64,000 bases of DNA from Podospora pseudoanserina (GCF_035222485.1 NW_026946672.1:868001-932000); one strand, 5' to 3'. Positions 21,717 through 34,019 are shown, numbered from the stretch's first letter. Program-made: numbers and translations. The notes: generated by a model not told the origin, from the letters alone.

Positions 21717-22247
21717 CTAAAGATACTTCCTCCCCGCCGCCGCAACCCTCTGCCTAAAAACCGGACTCCTAATCTCCATATTCGGCGCCTTGTAAAACGG
21801 GCTCATGACCGCCTTTACATAATTCTCGTACACCTCCCCCATAAAATTCTTGATGGCCTCCTCCGTCTGGGGAGACGTAGGATTCGCCCCGACAGAAGTA
21901 GAGTTCACCCTCGACGAGGCGGCCGCCTGCGCCGTGTTGGCCTCCCCGTTGGCGGCGGGGACAGAAGTGGTGGGCTGGTGAAGTAGCAGAAATTTGACGT
22001 TGGAGGCGGTGACGAAGGCGGAGATGTAGTTTTGGAAGAACTTGTCGATTACTTTTAGGTAGAGGCCTGGCTGGGTCCACTGGAGCTCCTCGACGATATC
22101 GAGGGAGGAGTGGAGGATGAACTGGTTGAGGTGGCGGGCTTGGTCAGTGAAGCGGGGGTGGCCGTCGCCGCCGGATTTGGAGGTGCCGAATTCGTGTTCG
22201 AAGAGGGGGGTGTCGAGAGGGGAGAGGATGGCGAAGTAGTAGGACAT
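21717..22247 (-). CDS. TRS20: TRAPP subunit Trs20 (sedlin, TRAPPC2)
   Basis: This single-exon gene encodes 176 residues. Sedlin is a longin-fold subunit of the TRAPP complexes that activate Rab1/Ypt1 in ER-to-Golgi and later traffic. Family features are the start MSYYFAILSPLDTPLFEHEF, the segment LHSSLDIVEELQW, the helix YLKVIDKFFQNYISAFVTA, and the C-terminal NFMGEVYENYVKAVMSPFY. A ~40-residue Ala/Ser/Thr/Asn-rich insertion (PTTSVPAANGEANT and on) between the last strand and helix makes it longer than the ~140-residue animal protein, as is usual in filamentous fungi. Confidence 0.95.
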   Translation of the reverse strand: MSYYFAILSPLDTPLFEHEFGTSKSGGDGHPRFTDQARHLNQFILHSSLDIVEELQWTQPGLYLKVIDKFFQNYISAFVTASNVKFLLLHQPTTSVPAANGEANTAQAAASSRVNSTSVGANPTSPQTEEAIKNFMGEVYENYVKAVMSPFYKAPNMEIRSPVFRQRVAAAGRKYL

Positions 22248-22714
22248 CTTTTCGGGCTCTGTCTAGTAGGAGGTATCGGGGGATAGAGGGGAGTGGTTGC
22301 GCCGGGATCGTTCGCCGAGTGGGGGTTTGGTATGTTGATTTCGTGTGGGTGTGTTCAATCGGAATCGATAGTCTTCATCATCGGCCGACCAGGGACTGGG
22401 TATCAGTCAAGCGTATTGTAGAGTCTTGGATGTTGGAGATAGCTTCAGCATTTCATCGATAAGCCAGACAGGACAGCTCCAGAAGGTCACCCATCCCAGG
22501 CGCTAACGCTGCAAGGCGGCAGCTGGGAGTGGGTCGCGGGGTGCCCCACAAATCAATCAACGGGGCGTTCGGCGCCAGTGATTGGTCTGCCGCCGGCGAG
22601 CCACGATTTTTTGGAAAAGAGGCCCGCCGCCGACAAAGTCCCGAGCGGTTTGAACGTCCGAGTCTCTCCAACCCCTTCCCCCCCTCCCCAAACCCCAGCA
22701 GACAAACGGTCAAC
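22248..22714. promoter_or_regulatory. Bidirectional promoter region TRS20 / mL60
   Basis: The start codons at 22247 (-) and 22715 (+) face outward with 467 bases between them. I assign no specific sites. Confidence 0.45.
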
Positions 22715-23167
22715 ATGTTTGGGGCCTTCAGAGCGACGAATTCCCTGAGCGGGGGCCTTCTATGGTAATACAGAACTATCCACCGAGAAATATGTCACGA
22801 GCAACGGGCTGACGCAAAAACAGGAAGATCCCATGGCGCCTCTCCCCCACGCAAAAGTACCGCCAACGACAGAGGCTAAAGGCCGTCGATAATGTCGTCG
22901 AGACACTGAGCACGGCACTGGCGAAGAACGGCGAGACGGTCAAGTCGTTGGAGCGGTGGAAGGCCGAGATGCCTACCGAGGCTGAGATGCTGGCGAAGGA
23001 CAAGTACACCATTTTCGACCGGAAAGAGAAGAGATACCGCAAGGGCATTCACAGTACGTGGGATTTATACAGGATTTGGGTAAGGCTGGTATTGGCGGCT
23101 AACATGGACTCTAGAACTCCCCAAGTGGACTCGCGTGTCGCAAAGACTCAACCCACCTGGTTTCTAA
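22715..23167 (+). CDS. MRPL31: Mitochondrial large ribosomal subunit protein mL60 (MRPL31)
   Basis: Exons 22715-22764, 22824-23053 and 23115-23167 give 110 residues. mL60 is a fungal-specific component of the mitochondrial large ribosomal subunit. Its signature KIPWRLSPTQKYRQRQRL follows a short basic N-terminus. The middle, MPTEAEMLAKDKYTIFDRK, and the C-terminal KLPKWTRVSQRLNPPGF match the fungal family. The final 17 codons depend on the third exon; reading through the second intron would replace this conserved end. Both introns keep the frame and have regular GT-AG ends. Confidence 0.9.
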
Positions 23168-23495
23168 ACGAGAGACGATGGGCGTAGGCTTGGGCATGTA
23201 TATCCTGGGTATTATACCAAATGAAATCCAAGGCGTTTATGATGGGATTTGATAGAACAAAATCGATATTCTAAACTACATCTGATGTTTAATCACAAGG
23301 TCCAGACAGGAGCCCCGGCTCCGTGGGTGATTGATCAGGATTCACATCAGCTATACAGCCTTTTAATAGTCGGCCAATGCAGGCCTGGAAGTAACACATT
23401 ATGTCTGTCGTACGTGGAAAATTATTCTTTGATGTTTCCAGGGTATCAAGTTCCGATCAGTTGGCCAGCGCAACCAGTCAACAATCTTAGCCCAC
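23168..23495. other. Convergent intergenic region mL60 / CBC2
   Basis: These 328 bases hold the 3' ends of both genes. Nothing else is seen. Confidence 0.5.
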
Positions 23496-24190
23496 CTATC
23501 TCAACCGTCCGTCATCAACAAAGTCCCTGCCTTCACGCTCCCGCGCAACAGCGCGGCCGAGGCCACCGCGACCTTCATCGTAATCTTCGCGGTACTCGTC
23601 ACGCACCTGTCCTCCCGACTTTCCGCGGCCATACTGTCGGCCCTCCTCGAAACCAGGATCCAGATCCGTTCTAATAATACGTTCGTCCAGCTTGGTTCCT
23701 CCAATATACTTCATACAATCCAGCGCATCCTGATGTGTGTAGTACTCAACAAAGCAGAACCCACACGGCGTCTTGTTGAATCTGTCGAGCCCCATGACCA
23801 ATCGCTTGATTTCGCCACATTTGCTGAAAAGCTCGTACACTTGCTCCTCGGTCGTGAAGAAGGACCTAAACAAGTCAGCCTTGTAGACCTCGGGGAGGTT
23901 CGCGTCGAGAGAGGGGGGACTTGCAGGTTGCCCACATAAAGAGTGGTGGCATTCTTCAACGGGTCGTCGTCCTCCCGGTTCTCGGGGTGCATGCCTGCTG
24001 TGTCGTCATCGCCATCACGTTGGTCCTTGTCGAATCGTCTTCGCTTGTGCTGTACAGTAGTTGCAGTGGTTAGATGCCATGTCTTTGCGGAAGTCGAAGC
24101 TAAAGTCAGACGAGGGAAACTCACTCTGGCGTTGTTAAAGTAGGCGCTTGGGCGGTCAAGACGGTCTACTGTGGCGCGTACTCCTCTCAT
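23496..24190 (-). CDS. CBC2: Nuclear cap-binding complex small subunit (CBP20)
   Basis: Exons in transcription order are 24125-24190, 23925-24049 and 23496-23865, giving 186 residues. Cbc2 binds the 7-methylguanosine cap of nuclear transcripts together with Cbc1 and links capping to splicing and export. The RRM is nearly invariant: RNP2 in [11 protein letters not shown] near 61-71 and RNP1 in [12 protein letters not shown] near 105-116; LVMGLDR between them is also conserved. A Gly/Arg/Asp-rich tail follows ([15 protein letters not shown]). The second intron (23866-23924) has a GC donor, GCAAGT, instead of GT. This is the only splice that joins GNL to SFFTTEEQ in frame. The gene is divergent from NUP82, with 448 bases between start codons. 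Confidence 0.95.
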
Positions 24191-24638
24191 CTTGATGGGT
24201 ATATTTTTCGTGATGAATGTTTGTTGAAAGTTGAACCGTTGCCTCAGCCCGTCGCATCTCTCAGCGACTTTCAATTCTAGGTGGGCCCCTGCGGCAGCGC
24301 ACCGGACAGGGGTGGGTCCAGTGATAGCATTGCCAAGACACCTGTGCCTGCCACAAAATCGAAAGCTAGCGAGCTGGCCGGGCGACGCCAGAGGAACGCG
24401 CTAAGAGAACCAGCAGCTCCTTTGAAGAGCTTCCATTTCCAGCCATCTCGAACAAATCAGCCCTGCTTCTTTTTTTTGCTGTATACTTTGGGCACTGTCA
24501 ACTGTTTGATCACATCACACCCTGACGCATCTTGCCAGTCCTCACTCTTTCCGCGATATCGATTTCGATTTGACGACAGTTTGGACAAAGCAAAACCTTG
24601 CAATCGCAACACTACCACGCCCTGCGCTGGCAGCGAAC
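24191..24638. promoter_or_regulatory. Bidirectional promoter region CBC2 / NUP82
   Basis: It lies between the outward-facing start codons at 24190 (-) and 24639 (+). No specific sites are assigned. Confidence 0.45.
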
Positions 24639-27369
24639 ATGCCCAGAGTCAAAAGCTTCGCGCCCAGTTGGCTGAATGAGCCCAGCCCAGGCCATAAGCT
24701 CTTTGAGCCCTCCAGCGACGAAACGAAAACCTCTTCTTTGGCATATAACAAGAAACCGAAGCCAGGCCCCCGGAGAGCTATTGCGCATCGAGGAACTGAA
24801 GTTTTTGTGGCTGTGGGGAAGCAGATAAGATGGGGAGATTTGGTTGACCTGAAGGAATCTTGGGAGACCAAGCAGGCGCGTACAGGTGGTGTTCGCTTCA
24901 AGAAGGAACCAAACGACTTTGAGGTCTACGATGAGGAGGCTGCCAACGGAAATTCTGGTCCAGAGGGGTACAGGGTAAGCAGTCATGCCGGTCCTGGCGT
25001 CGTCAGTGTAGCTCTGTTGCTAATCATCTGTCGCATAGATCATCAAAACACCCGTTGCCGAAGACATTCGCCAGCTGGTTATGTCCCCAAACAACGACTT
25101 TCTCGCCGTCTTGACGTCTCACACTGTTCACATTTGCATTCTTCCCGACTCGACCCATCTCAACGCCCACGATTCGACTCCTTTCAAGCCCAAGTTTTAT
25201 ACGCTCGGGCCTACTACTCACGTCACTTCTCGATCGGCCGTCGTCTCGGCAATCTGGCATCCGTTGGGTGTTAATGGCACAGCGTTGGTCACTGTTACCG
25301 AGGATGCTGTCGTGCGGATCTGGGAGTTGTCAGCCACTGACCGCTGGAGCTTTGATGCCGCCACCTTGGCTGTCGACCTCAAAAGGCTGGCAGATGGAAC
25401 CTGTGTGGATCAGGACTTTAGTGCCTCTGTATCAGCGACGAACAAGGCGTTCTCGCCTGATTCTTTTGACATGGAAGTCGCGGCAGCATGCTTCCCAGCT
25501 AGAAACTCCGGTGGCTGGTCGCCAATGACTCTGTGGATTGCTATGACGGGAGGCGACGTGTACGCCCTGTGCCCTCTTCTTCCCAAGCGTTGGGCTCCGC
25601 CTCCAACACTTATTCCTTCCCTGTCAGTATCGATTGTCTCCAGAGTCGCAACTACGGAGGATAGCCCAGATGCCACATATGAGGATCGTCTTTTGGCCCA
25701 GCAGCAGCTGCAGTGGATGTCTGATCTGGACAATCAAGAGCCAAAGGTTGTGGAAGCTCCCGATGGAAATGGCGAGGTGGAAGTTTACAGCCGGCCAGCT
25801 CGTCCGGGAATTGTTCCAAAATTACAGGGGCCTTTCGACTTTGACCTAAACCCCGAGGACGAGCAGGACGATGAGGTTGAACTAAAAGACATCTACGTCG
25901 TTGGAGAGAAGCCAAATATGTCGGATCTGATGATGGGAGAAGATGAGGAGCTGCTCATGGATGAAGAGGGGGAGAATGGGCTGTCACTCTCCGTCGTTTG
26001 TCTGCTGTCTACCAGTGGCCAGGTCAAAATCTGCCTGGCAGCCGAAGGGGTGGAAGCTGAGTGGTTGCCCTCAAAAGTTAAGAGCAAGCTGAGGCCATCT
26101 TCTGCGACCCCCAGAACACAAAGCCTGCTCACTTTTCAGACATTCGACACTGTCAAGCCTGCAGAACTTACGCCCGACAGTTGGCCCATGTTTAGCGAGG
26201 ATGCCACTTCGAAGTATTCCTTTTACGTGACCAACCCTGCCGGCATCACTCTTGTCAACCTGGAACCTTGGGTTTCACGCCTCGAAAGTGAGCTCTCGGG
26301 CGAGTCGGAAGCTGGCGCAGATTTTCGCATTGATGTGTTGGTTCAGAGTCATAGCTCAGAGCGGGAGCGAGTGTTCACTCAGCCTCGAGGGCTTAATGTG
26401 CTTTCAGCGCCCGTTGTTATTCGCGACCAAGACATTGGTCACCTTCTGCTCTCATCCACTCATAATCAGCCCATCGCCATCTTTTTCGACACGCCAGAGC
26501 TTGAGCTCGTGCATGTTGCAAGAGACTCGCCGATTGTCCATGAACAATTGGAAATTCCTGAGCCAGAAGTGGTGTGGCACCCCCGGCCTGTTTTCCATCC
26601 CTCGGATGTGCTGGTTAGCAACAAAAACGCCGTGTCGGCGTGGGTTGATCTTCTCAAGACGGGTCGGAGAAGACCGTTGCTTCAGCAGGAGATCAGGTTG
26701 TCCATGGCGACGCTTGAAGTGTTCACGGAGGGTCACAAGGTAGCTAGCAACGAGGTATTTGAGATCCAGAACGCGGTAGCGGAACTGTTCAGGAAGTGCG
26801 AAGCGCTTCAGTTTGAACTCAGAGACCAGCTGATCAAGGCAGGGGAGGTCAAGAAGAGAATTGATACGATCACGGGCGATGACCTAGGAGAGGAAGACGA
26901 CGATCCTATTTCGATCAACGAGCTCACCAGGTCACGCATTGATCAAGCGCAGAGACGCCAGGAGGAATTGGCCAGCAGGATGGAAAGGATCAAGAAGAAG
27001 CTCGGCCGCGCCACGACTCGCGACCTGAGCGACAAGGAGAAGGCTTGGGTGGAGGAGGTGAAGGGCTTTGAGAATAGCATCTTTGGATCCGAAGTCGATA
27101 CCTCGCCCGTTGACTCCAAGACCAGACAGCCCTGGAAGCGGTTCGAAGAGATTAAGGAGCTCAGCGACTCGCTTCTGGCGCAGGCCGAGCGGCTACAACG
27201 GAAGCAGGGAGAGGCGTCTGAAAACGGGCCCGCCTCGCCGGCGCCTGGCGTGAGGATCCCGGCGGATATCCGCAAGGCGAAGATGGCACAAGTCATGAGC
27301 TTGTTGGATAGGGAGTCGATGATGGTAGATGCCGTGAAGGATCGGCTTGAGAGATTGACGGTTGGGTGA
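24639..27369 (+). CDS. NUP82: Nucleoporin Nup82 (Nup88 family)
   Basis: Exons 24639-24974 and 25039-27369 give 888 residues. Nup82 sits on the cytoplasmic face of the nuclear pore and holds Nup159 and Nsp1 in the mRNA-export platform. The N-terminal ~500 residues form a beta-propeller. Matching segments include EDIRQLVMSPNNDFLAVL and SAIWHPLG, plus ALVTVTEDAVVRIWEL, a WD-like strand. An acidic insertion (DDEVELKDIYVVG, MGEDEELLMDEEGENG) interrupts the propeller. From about residue 640 to the end it is helical and coiled-coil (SRIDQAQRRQEELASRMERI), where the partner nucleoporins bind in the family. The intron at 24975-25038 has a GTAAGC donor and joins in phase 0. The length matches other filamentous-fungal Nup82 proteins. 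Confidence 0.9.
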
Positions 27370-28858
27370 AGGGCTTATGCAGGCAAAAAAAAACGTGCTG
27401 TTAGATGATACTAGGTAGCCTAATACAACAATCAATTGTTACGCCAAGGGGTGACAGGGCACCATCCCCGGCATCGTGAAGGGCAATAGGCTTCCGAATC
27501 CTTCGGTACAAGCATAAAAGGTCACGTATATGCTCAAGCAGCCCTACAATGCCGGGAAGGACGGATCTTGACATTTTGCTTGGCATCAAAAACTGAAGCT
27601 GAGGTGCGACGATCGTGAACGATTGGACGGGAATTGTCATGATGTGGAGGCTGATGCGGGTGTTCCTGGTTGGTGGCTTGCTTTCCAATTGGACTTGGGG
27701 CATGGATAATTATGTCCAATTGTATCATACTGTAAGTCAATCCCAAGAATTTGGAATTATACAGACTGTGTTGACTCTTGGCTTGGATGGTCAGAATGAG
27801 GCTTGGGGGGCAGATCGATATCACTCACTCTCCGGCGAGCTCGGACACCGCTCTTCGGCATCTTATCGGTCTCTTCACCGCCGGTCAACGCCTGCATCTG
27901 CCACAGCGGTTAGGGCTGTAAATCACAGAGCAGATATGGATGTGATGGAACGCCTCGAACGAATTTCTCAATGGAACACAAATTTCACATTGTCTTCGCA
28001 GTCCGGGTCCACCAAGGTACACAGCATCTCAGTCAGATGTGATATGATCAAGCCGATCGCCAAAAGGTGCGGACCGTGGTTTGTGTCACACACACAGAGC
28101 ATAAAACGGCTTCATCTTTGCCATCGACATGGCAACACAATAACAATGTCTGCGTCCGTGGCCTTGGATGGATGGTTGAAATACAACAAAGCAATGGTAC
28201 CCGGCCGGACACACAACGTCAAGTGACCACCCATTCCGGCTTCGTGCGAGACAAGAACGGTGTCTAGCCGATGGGTACGCTCGTAGTACCTAAGGTATGC
28301 CGGCTGCTCATCTTGGTATTTCTCCTCTTTCCCTCATCCACTCTTTTGCCGGGTGACTGAGCCGCTCAACGACTTCTATATTGACGGCATTGGCATGCAG
28401 TGTATCTGCTCACCGCGTGGCTGTTATGTTCTTATCCCGGGGCATCCGTATAGTTTGGTACGCTTCGGAAACCCCCAGTTTTCTGTCCTGTCACCTACAT
28501 ATGCATCACCCGGGCATGCAAAGTCCGCCTCGTTTTCCACTCGTCCTCGAGAGTCCAGAAACACGGCTCTGTTTCTGTCACCCCCCCTCTCCATTCCCGA
28601 AGGGCCTCATGCCTTGTCACGGGTGGCCCCTCTTGAGGAAGCACAAACGTTGCCGGTGTGAGACGTTGAGCTTTCTACAAACAGGTATAAGTATGTAGCC
28701 CATCCCTACCTTCGTCCAGTCTTTCTTTCTGGACTTTGAGACTTCAGTCATATCATCACCAGCTCGTCTTCCCGGGGTTGGATTACCCAATGCTAGTACC
28801 CTCTTATTACTTTGACTCTGCCCAGAAAACACCTACCCGGCACCATCTCAGCTCGAGC
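27370..28858. other. Intergenic region downstream of NUP82
   Basis: It holds the NUP82 3' UTR and the promoter of the next gene. A 203-codon plus-strand frame at 27615-28226 has no recognisable domain and looks like chance. No repeats are seen. Confidence 0.45.
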
Positions 28859-30453
28859 ATGGCTCCCATGGCTCCTCCGCCAGCATTTGACTTGCGTTCT
28901 CAGGTTATTGGTACGTTTACTCACCGCTATATGTCCTACATCGAAGCCAAGCTGTCCCTGCAGGTTTGTCAGTCTCAGCCACTAATATGGTCTCCTCCCC
29001 AGAAAACTGCAAGTTCTTCAGTCGTCAGGATGCGGACATCTCGTTGGTCACGGCACTGGAACCTCTGGGCAAGTTCAAGGTCCTGGTCCTGAGAGCCGAG
29101 CAGGGCGAGCGGGAGGTCCTCATGTCCGAACACGCACCTTCTCTCCAAGAGGCCATCCACGGCCTTCACGTCAAGTCTGCCGCGGCTGTGCAGAACTACA
29201 TATCTACCAATGGATACGTCTTTGCCGCCAGCCTCAAGAAGAAGCGGAGCCTCAAGCCCTCGAGTGACGACAGCGAGGACGGAAGCGACAGCGACACTGC
29301 CTCTGTTTCTTCGACTGTGACGGTTGACCAGTCCCCTTCCACCACCTACAAGGAGGAGTCCTTCTCAGACAATGAGACCGTCTCCGTCACCTCGACTGGT
29401 CTGCTCAAGAAGTGCGCCAGGGGTAAACCAGCCAGGATTCCCAACCCATACACCCAAGCAGCCCCCAAATCTCAACCCGCCCGCCGCTCTCGCTCCCGTT
29501 CCCGGTCCCCCGCCCGATCTCGCTCCCGCTCAAGGTCATCTGATGAATCCTCCGAAAACGAGCTCGACTCGGACGTGCCAACGGTTGTCCCCCTCGTCAA
29601 CCGCCGCCCCCCTTTCTTCAACGGCAATGGGTTCTCCCAACGTGTGCGCTGCGTCCCGCCGCGCGGGTTCCAACCCATGATGGCTCCTCCCCCTCCCCCT
29701 CCCCCCCCAGGACCACCCAACCCCCAAGCAGGGCCGCCGTTGGGCTGGGTGATGGGACACCCCCATTCTTACATCACACCACCCCCCCCTGCGGTCCCTA
29801 CCACCAAACCTAACGCCCCTCCCCGCCCCAATGGTACCAATTCCACACCTCATCGACCTAGCGGTCCGCCCCAGCACGACATCCTCCTGCACATCCACTG
29901 GCGTCACCACGGCGAGCAACGCACCCTCGAGCAAGCCCCCTTCTCCGTTCGTTCGCTCCAGGACACAGCCATCGCCTACGTCAGACGCTCTCCGGCGTCG
30001 TTCTCCAACGTGACAACGGCGGATAAATCCCCTGCTCGTCTCTGGCATTTACGGGCAACGGTTGTCAGCGTCCAGGTTGATGGGGAGGACTACGATTTGA
30101 GCAACTACCACGGGGATGACCTGACACGGTTTATCTCGGCGTTGGGGCCGAAGGGGGTGGTGAGGTTCGAGGTTGAGGTTGTGTCGATGGGGGGTGAGGG
30201 TAACCAGGGACAACAGCAGGGGCAGGGGCAGGGGGGCAATTTGCCCGGGATTAGGGCTGTGATGGGGGGTGGGAAGAATGGGAATGGGAACGGGGGGATG
30301 AATATGTGTTCTTGGCCTATGCCGATGGGGATGGGGATGCCGATGCCGATGCCGGGGGGGATGCCGGTGATGCATATGGGTGCTGCTGCTCCGCCGCCTC
30401 CTCCCCCTCCGCCGCCGCCGCCGAGTGCGGGGACTGGGCAGAGGGAGGAGTAG
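28859..30453 (+). CDS. Unrecognised proline-rich protein with RS segment
   Basis: Exons 28859-28910 and 29003-30453 give 500 residues; I do not recognise the family. A short N-terminal domain (about 15-100; ENCKFFSRQDADISLVTALE, then EREVLMSEHAPSLQEAIHGL) looks conserved. It is followed by an acidic Ser-rich stretch, an Arg-Ser alternating segment near 195-215 (RSRSRSRSPARSRSRSRSS), and a long proline/glycine-rich region. A second folded segment lies near 325-410 (ILLHIHWRHHGEQRTLEQ, LWHLRATVVSVQVDGEDYDL). The C-terminus contains Met-Pro repeats and a run of twelve prolines. RS and polyproline content suggest a nuclear RNA- or actin-linked role, but nothing in the sequence decides this. The intron joins VIE in frame with a GTACGT donor. 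Confidence 0.75.
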
Positions 30454-33400
30454 AGTAGGGCTGGGGATCATAGGATGTGATGATTGGGGGGAGGGGTGGG
30501 CGGATTGGGGAGTGGTTGTCTAGGGCGGACAGGGCACAGCAGGACGGTAAGGCTACGGCCGAGATGTGGGCTGCTGCAGGACGGGAGGACAAATGTCATG
30601 ATATGCAGGTAAGGAACCGGGCGTTTCTACTGTTGTTTTCTCTCTTGGGGTTTTTCCTATGATGGTTTGGTCCTCGTGTCATGGTCATATGATGACCGTG
30701 TCATCGGCGCATGACACTAAACAAAAACGCACTGGGAAAAAAAAAACATGTATCTCTCCTTGGTTTAAGTGAGCGTCTTACTTAGTTTCTGTGGGGTTTT
30801 CTGGCTTATCAACAACACGTTTTCTTGGTCTGTGTTTCTTTTTGGGGCATGGGGTTACGGTACGGTATAGGGTACGGTACGTTTGGGGGGGCAGGTTAAA
30901 AGGACCATGGTAAGGAAGGAAAAAGGAAGCACTCCGAGATGTTTGTTACCACGTTTAATTTTCATTACTGTCTGTCTGGTGGTCATGACTGGAATTGTTA
31001 CGAAACGCAACCACAACGAAACGCAGCTGTAGGTACCTAATGTTATCACACTGATGGAACAAAACCTTCAGTAACCAGACTATCTGCTTCCCGCCCTATC
31101 TCCATGTGTTGGATATCATTAGCTCTTCCGGTCCCGTCATCTTGAGACGATCTACACACACCAATGCAAGGCAAATCATCACCACAAATCATGCCCATAT
31201 CCGCCTCTCGGCCGGGTACTCACTCCGCCCTACCTCCTACATCTCAGCCAATGTTTCGATCTTGGATGCTGTGTCAAAGTGACACAACAACGGGGTCTCT
31301 GCTGCAGAAGAACAAGTTCGTCTCTCTCTGCGGGGGTAGTACTACATGATCAGTTTACAGCATATTCAGGCGTGGCAACATGAGATATAAAGTGCTTCTA
31401 GAATAAAAACGTGAAGTGGCATGATTTGTAATTGTTGTACTGCAGGTGCTTTTTGAGAGAAAACACACCTACCTAGTCGCATACGGCTAATGTGTTGTGC
31501 TTACCTTACTTGCAGATGGTATGTTGATGGTCACGGTGACAGGCAGGATGCCGTGCGAGTACCGGTCAGTAGTGTAGATTTAATCTAGTTGGTAGATCTG
31601 CGGGAGTGAAAGAAGTGAGGTTGAAATCCGGTTTGGTGTTTTAGTTTGGTTTTACATGACAACACTACCAACAAAATGATGAGACCTGTCCTGGTGATTC
31701 GTCTTTGTCGAAGAACTAGGAGTTTCAAGGAGTCAAAGGGGATGGTACATTCCTCCCATCTCTTCCACGGAGAAGTTATTCCGGGTTTGTTTCTCCGTGG
31801 AAACACCCAACCCGTCCCATCCATATATCGCGCAGATCAAAGGTATACAGGGCGAGACTCGAGGTAACCTCAAGCTTCCACCTCCACCTACCACAAAAGT
31901 CACGATATCTTCCTAAAATAATTGCCTGCCAGCAAAGCCTCACTCTGTTCACCTATGGGCGTAGCTAGTGCAAGCTAGCCCGTCCTTCCGCCGATCAGGC
32001 TTGATTTTGCCACCACTGTGATACTCTTCCGTCGTGACCTCGCAGAAGAAGACGCATATGACACAGTACTATCTCTTAAACATGGTCCTCAATCAAGTCC
32101 TGTGATTGAGGACTTTGCAAAAGTGCACATTCAGGGCGCACAGAAACCGTGTCTTGGCCAAAGGCTTTAACCCAGCTGCGGATCACGTCGACGAAGTGAG
32201 GTGATTCACAGAACTGGCGGTCTGGGTGTATTAGACCTATCATGCTTCGAGTTCATCACTCCCTCTATCAAATCCTATCAAGACGAAGCAGAGCGGCATC
32301 ACCACACCGCCCCTAAGCCGCCCTTTGTCACGAGGACACTAAAACGCCAAGACGTCGTGATGGCTTCAACTTTCTCCCTACCAAGAAAACCAACAACAAG
32401 GTACCCACCCACATTTCTTCCCGTCCTAATAACATGACCTAACTTGTCTACCGTCCCCCGAGAATACACTGCCGCCAACCAAGTGAGACACTCCTCGCCC
32501 TGCTACTACTACAACTAAATGTCCCGTCTGTAAATTTATTACCTGCTTTCTTCAACAACCCAGCCGATAAAATTCGGGCAGCCAATATGCATGTTTAGGG
32601 GCGCCCACTCCCGATTGCACCCACACTCCTCGAACCCATACTCATCAGAGGTTCTAGGCGCCCATACGAACAATCCCTTTTTGGGAGACAGCGTTACCCG
32701 ATGATCTGACCCTGTTTCTGCACGGTATCTTTCCCTTACACCACACCCCTTTTATCTCTTCCTCCCAGTTTCTAGACGTTAATGTCATCCAAAAAAAGAA
32801 AGAAACCATGATTGCCCCTGCGTCCCCAGGTCGTCCAATGGTTTCCATGTTTGGCACCAATTAGGTGCATCATTCATCACTTACACCATATATCGGGCAC
32901 TTCACACCAGTTAGACCTTTCACTTACACCATTCTTCCACCTTTACCCGCACCACCAACAAAAGTACTTCCCACCATCACATCACCACAGATCTAACACA
33001 GCACAAAACCAATGTGCTCAATAGCCGTTATCCGATCTACGTAAAAATCTTCCCCTTCCATCACGCCCATGATTGTAACCCCATTCCCGGATTCTCCCAC
33101 ATAGCAGCCTCCCCAAAACCGGCAAGAATCTGCAACATTTCAAGGCTGACGGCAGCCTCGCGGGATGATCATCACACCCTAAACCAACGACTATCGTCTG
33201 AGCACGTCGTTGTCAAAAAAGAAAAGAAAAAAAAGAATGGAGACTGCAAACTACTGGGAATATGGGGCCTGAAAAAAACAGTGAAGAGTATTCTTCAAAA
33301 GTGCCTTACCTAGTCAGTAAGCCTTCGAAAATGGCTGACCATGACCACCAATGTCATACGGCAACTCTATGAAATTGAGTTCCCTCTTCGGCGTTTCTCT

Positions 33401-34019
33401 CACCTTGATAAGAAAACATCCTTCCTACATTTGAACAAGGGGACAAAATCTTCAGTATAACCAGCATATCTTCACACAGTCGGCGTCAACATCCCTTCTT
33501 CTCATTCATTAACACCAACTACCCATCACACCAATCTATATCCACAGACCCCATCCCCTTTAACAACCTTTAAAACCCCATCTCCCAACACCGAAAAAAC
33601 CATGGGAATCTTGCCACGTATGACCGCCAAACTTTCCAACTCTTCAAATACATCACGCCCCCCTTTCCCCATCTCTACAATCAAACAGTCATCATCCCTT
33701 TTATATGAAAATAAAAAACGCCGTCCAAGATATGCTGGCTGTGCTGCTTCCTCGCTTTTTGTTTGTAAAAATATGTGTGTCTTTGTATGACCGCCTCCCC
33801 CCACCCAACACCAGAAACCATCTTGTAAAAAAGAGAAGAAAAAACCACGCTCCTATTAACACCACCCCCCTGCACTCCCTCACCAACCTGTCTTGTCCTT
33901 GTCCTTACTCTACCTCGCCCGCTCAGTAGATTCCCTGTGTTCTATATTGAAAGGTATCATAACTATTTTGCACCTTTCGTGTCAGTGTATTATGGACGAT
34001 GTAAGGGTGGCAGAAAAAC
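30454..34019. other. 3.5 kb gene-free region with strong strand asymmetry
   Basis: No frame here has coding character on either strand. A short tandem tract of GGTACGGTA-type repeats lies at 30856-30881 and an 11 bp hairpin at 32085-32113. From about 32450 to 33960 the plus strand is markedly poor in G: in 33481-33600 I count 49 C against 5 G. The region lies downstream of both flanking genes, so it may contain long 3' UTRs or a non-coding transcript. Confidence 0.5.
32085..32113. repeat. Inverted repeat, 11 bp arms
   Basis: The arm GTCCTCAATCA at 32085-32095 is the perfect reverse complement of 32103-32113, with a seven base loop. It is isolated in non-coding sequence; its role is unknown. 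Confidence 0.85.

Noticed and set aside
27615-28226. 203-codon plus-strand frame downstream of NUP82
   Set aside because: No recognisable motif and unusual composition; expected by chance in 1.5 kb of intergenic DNA.
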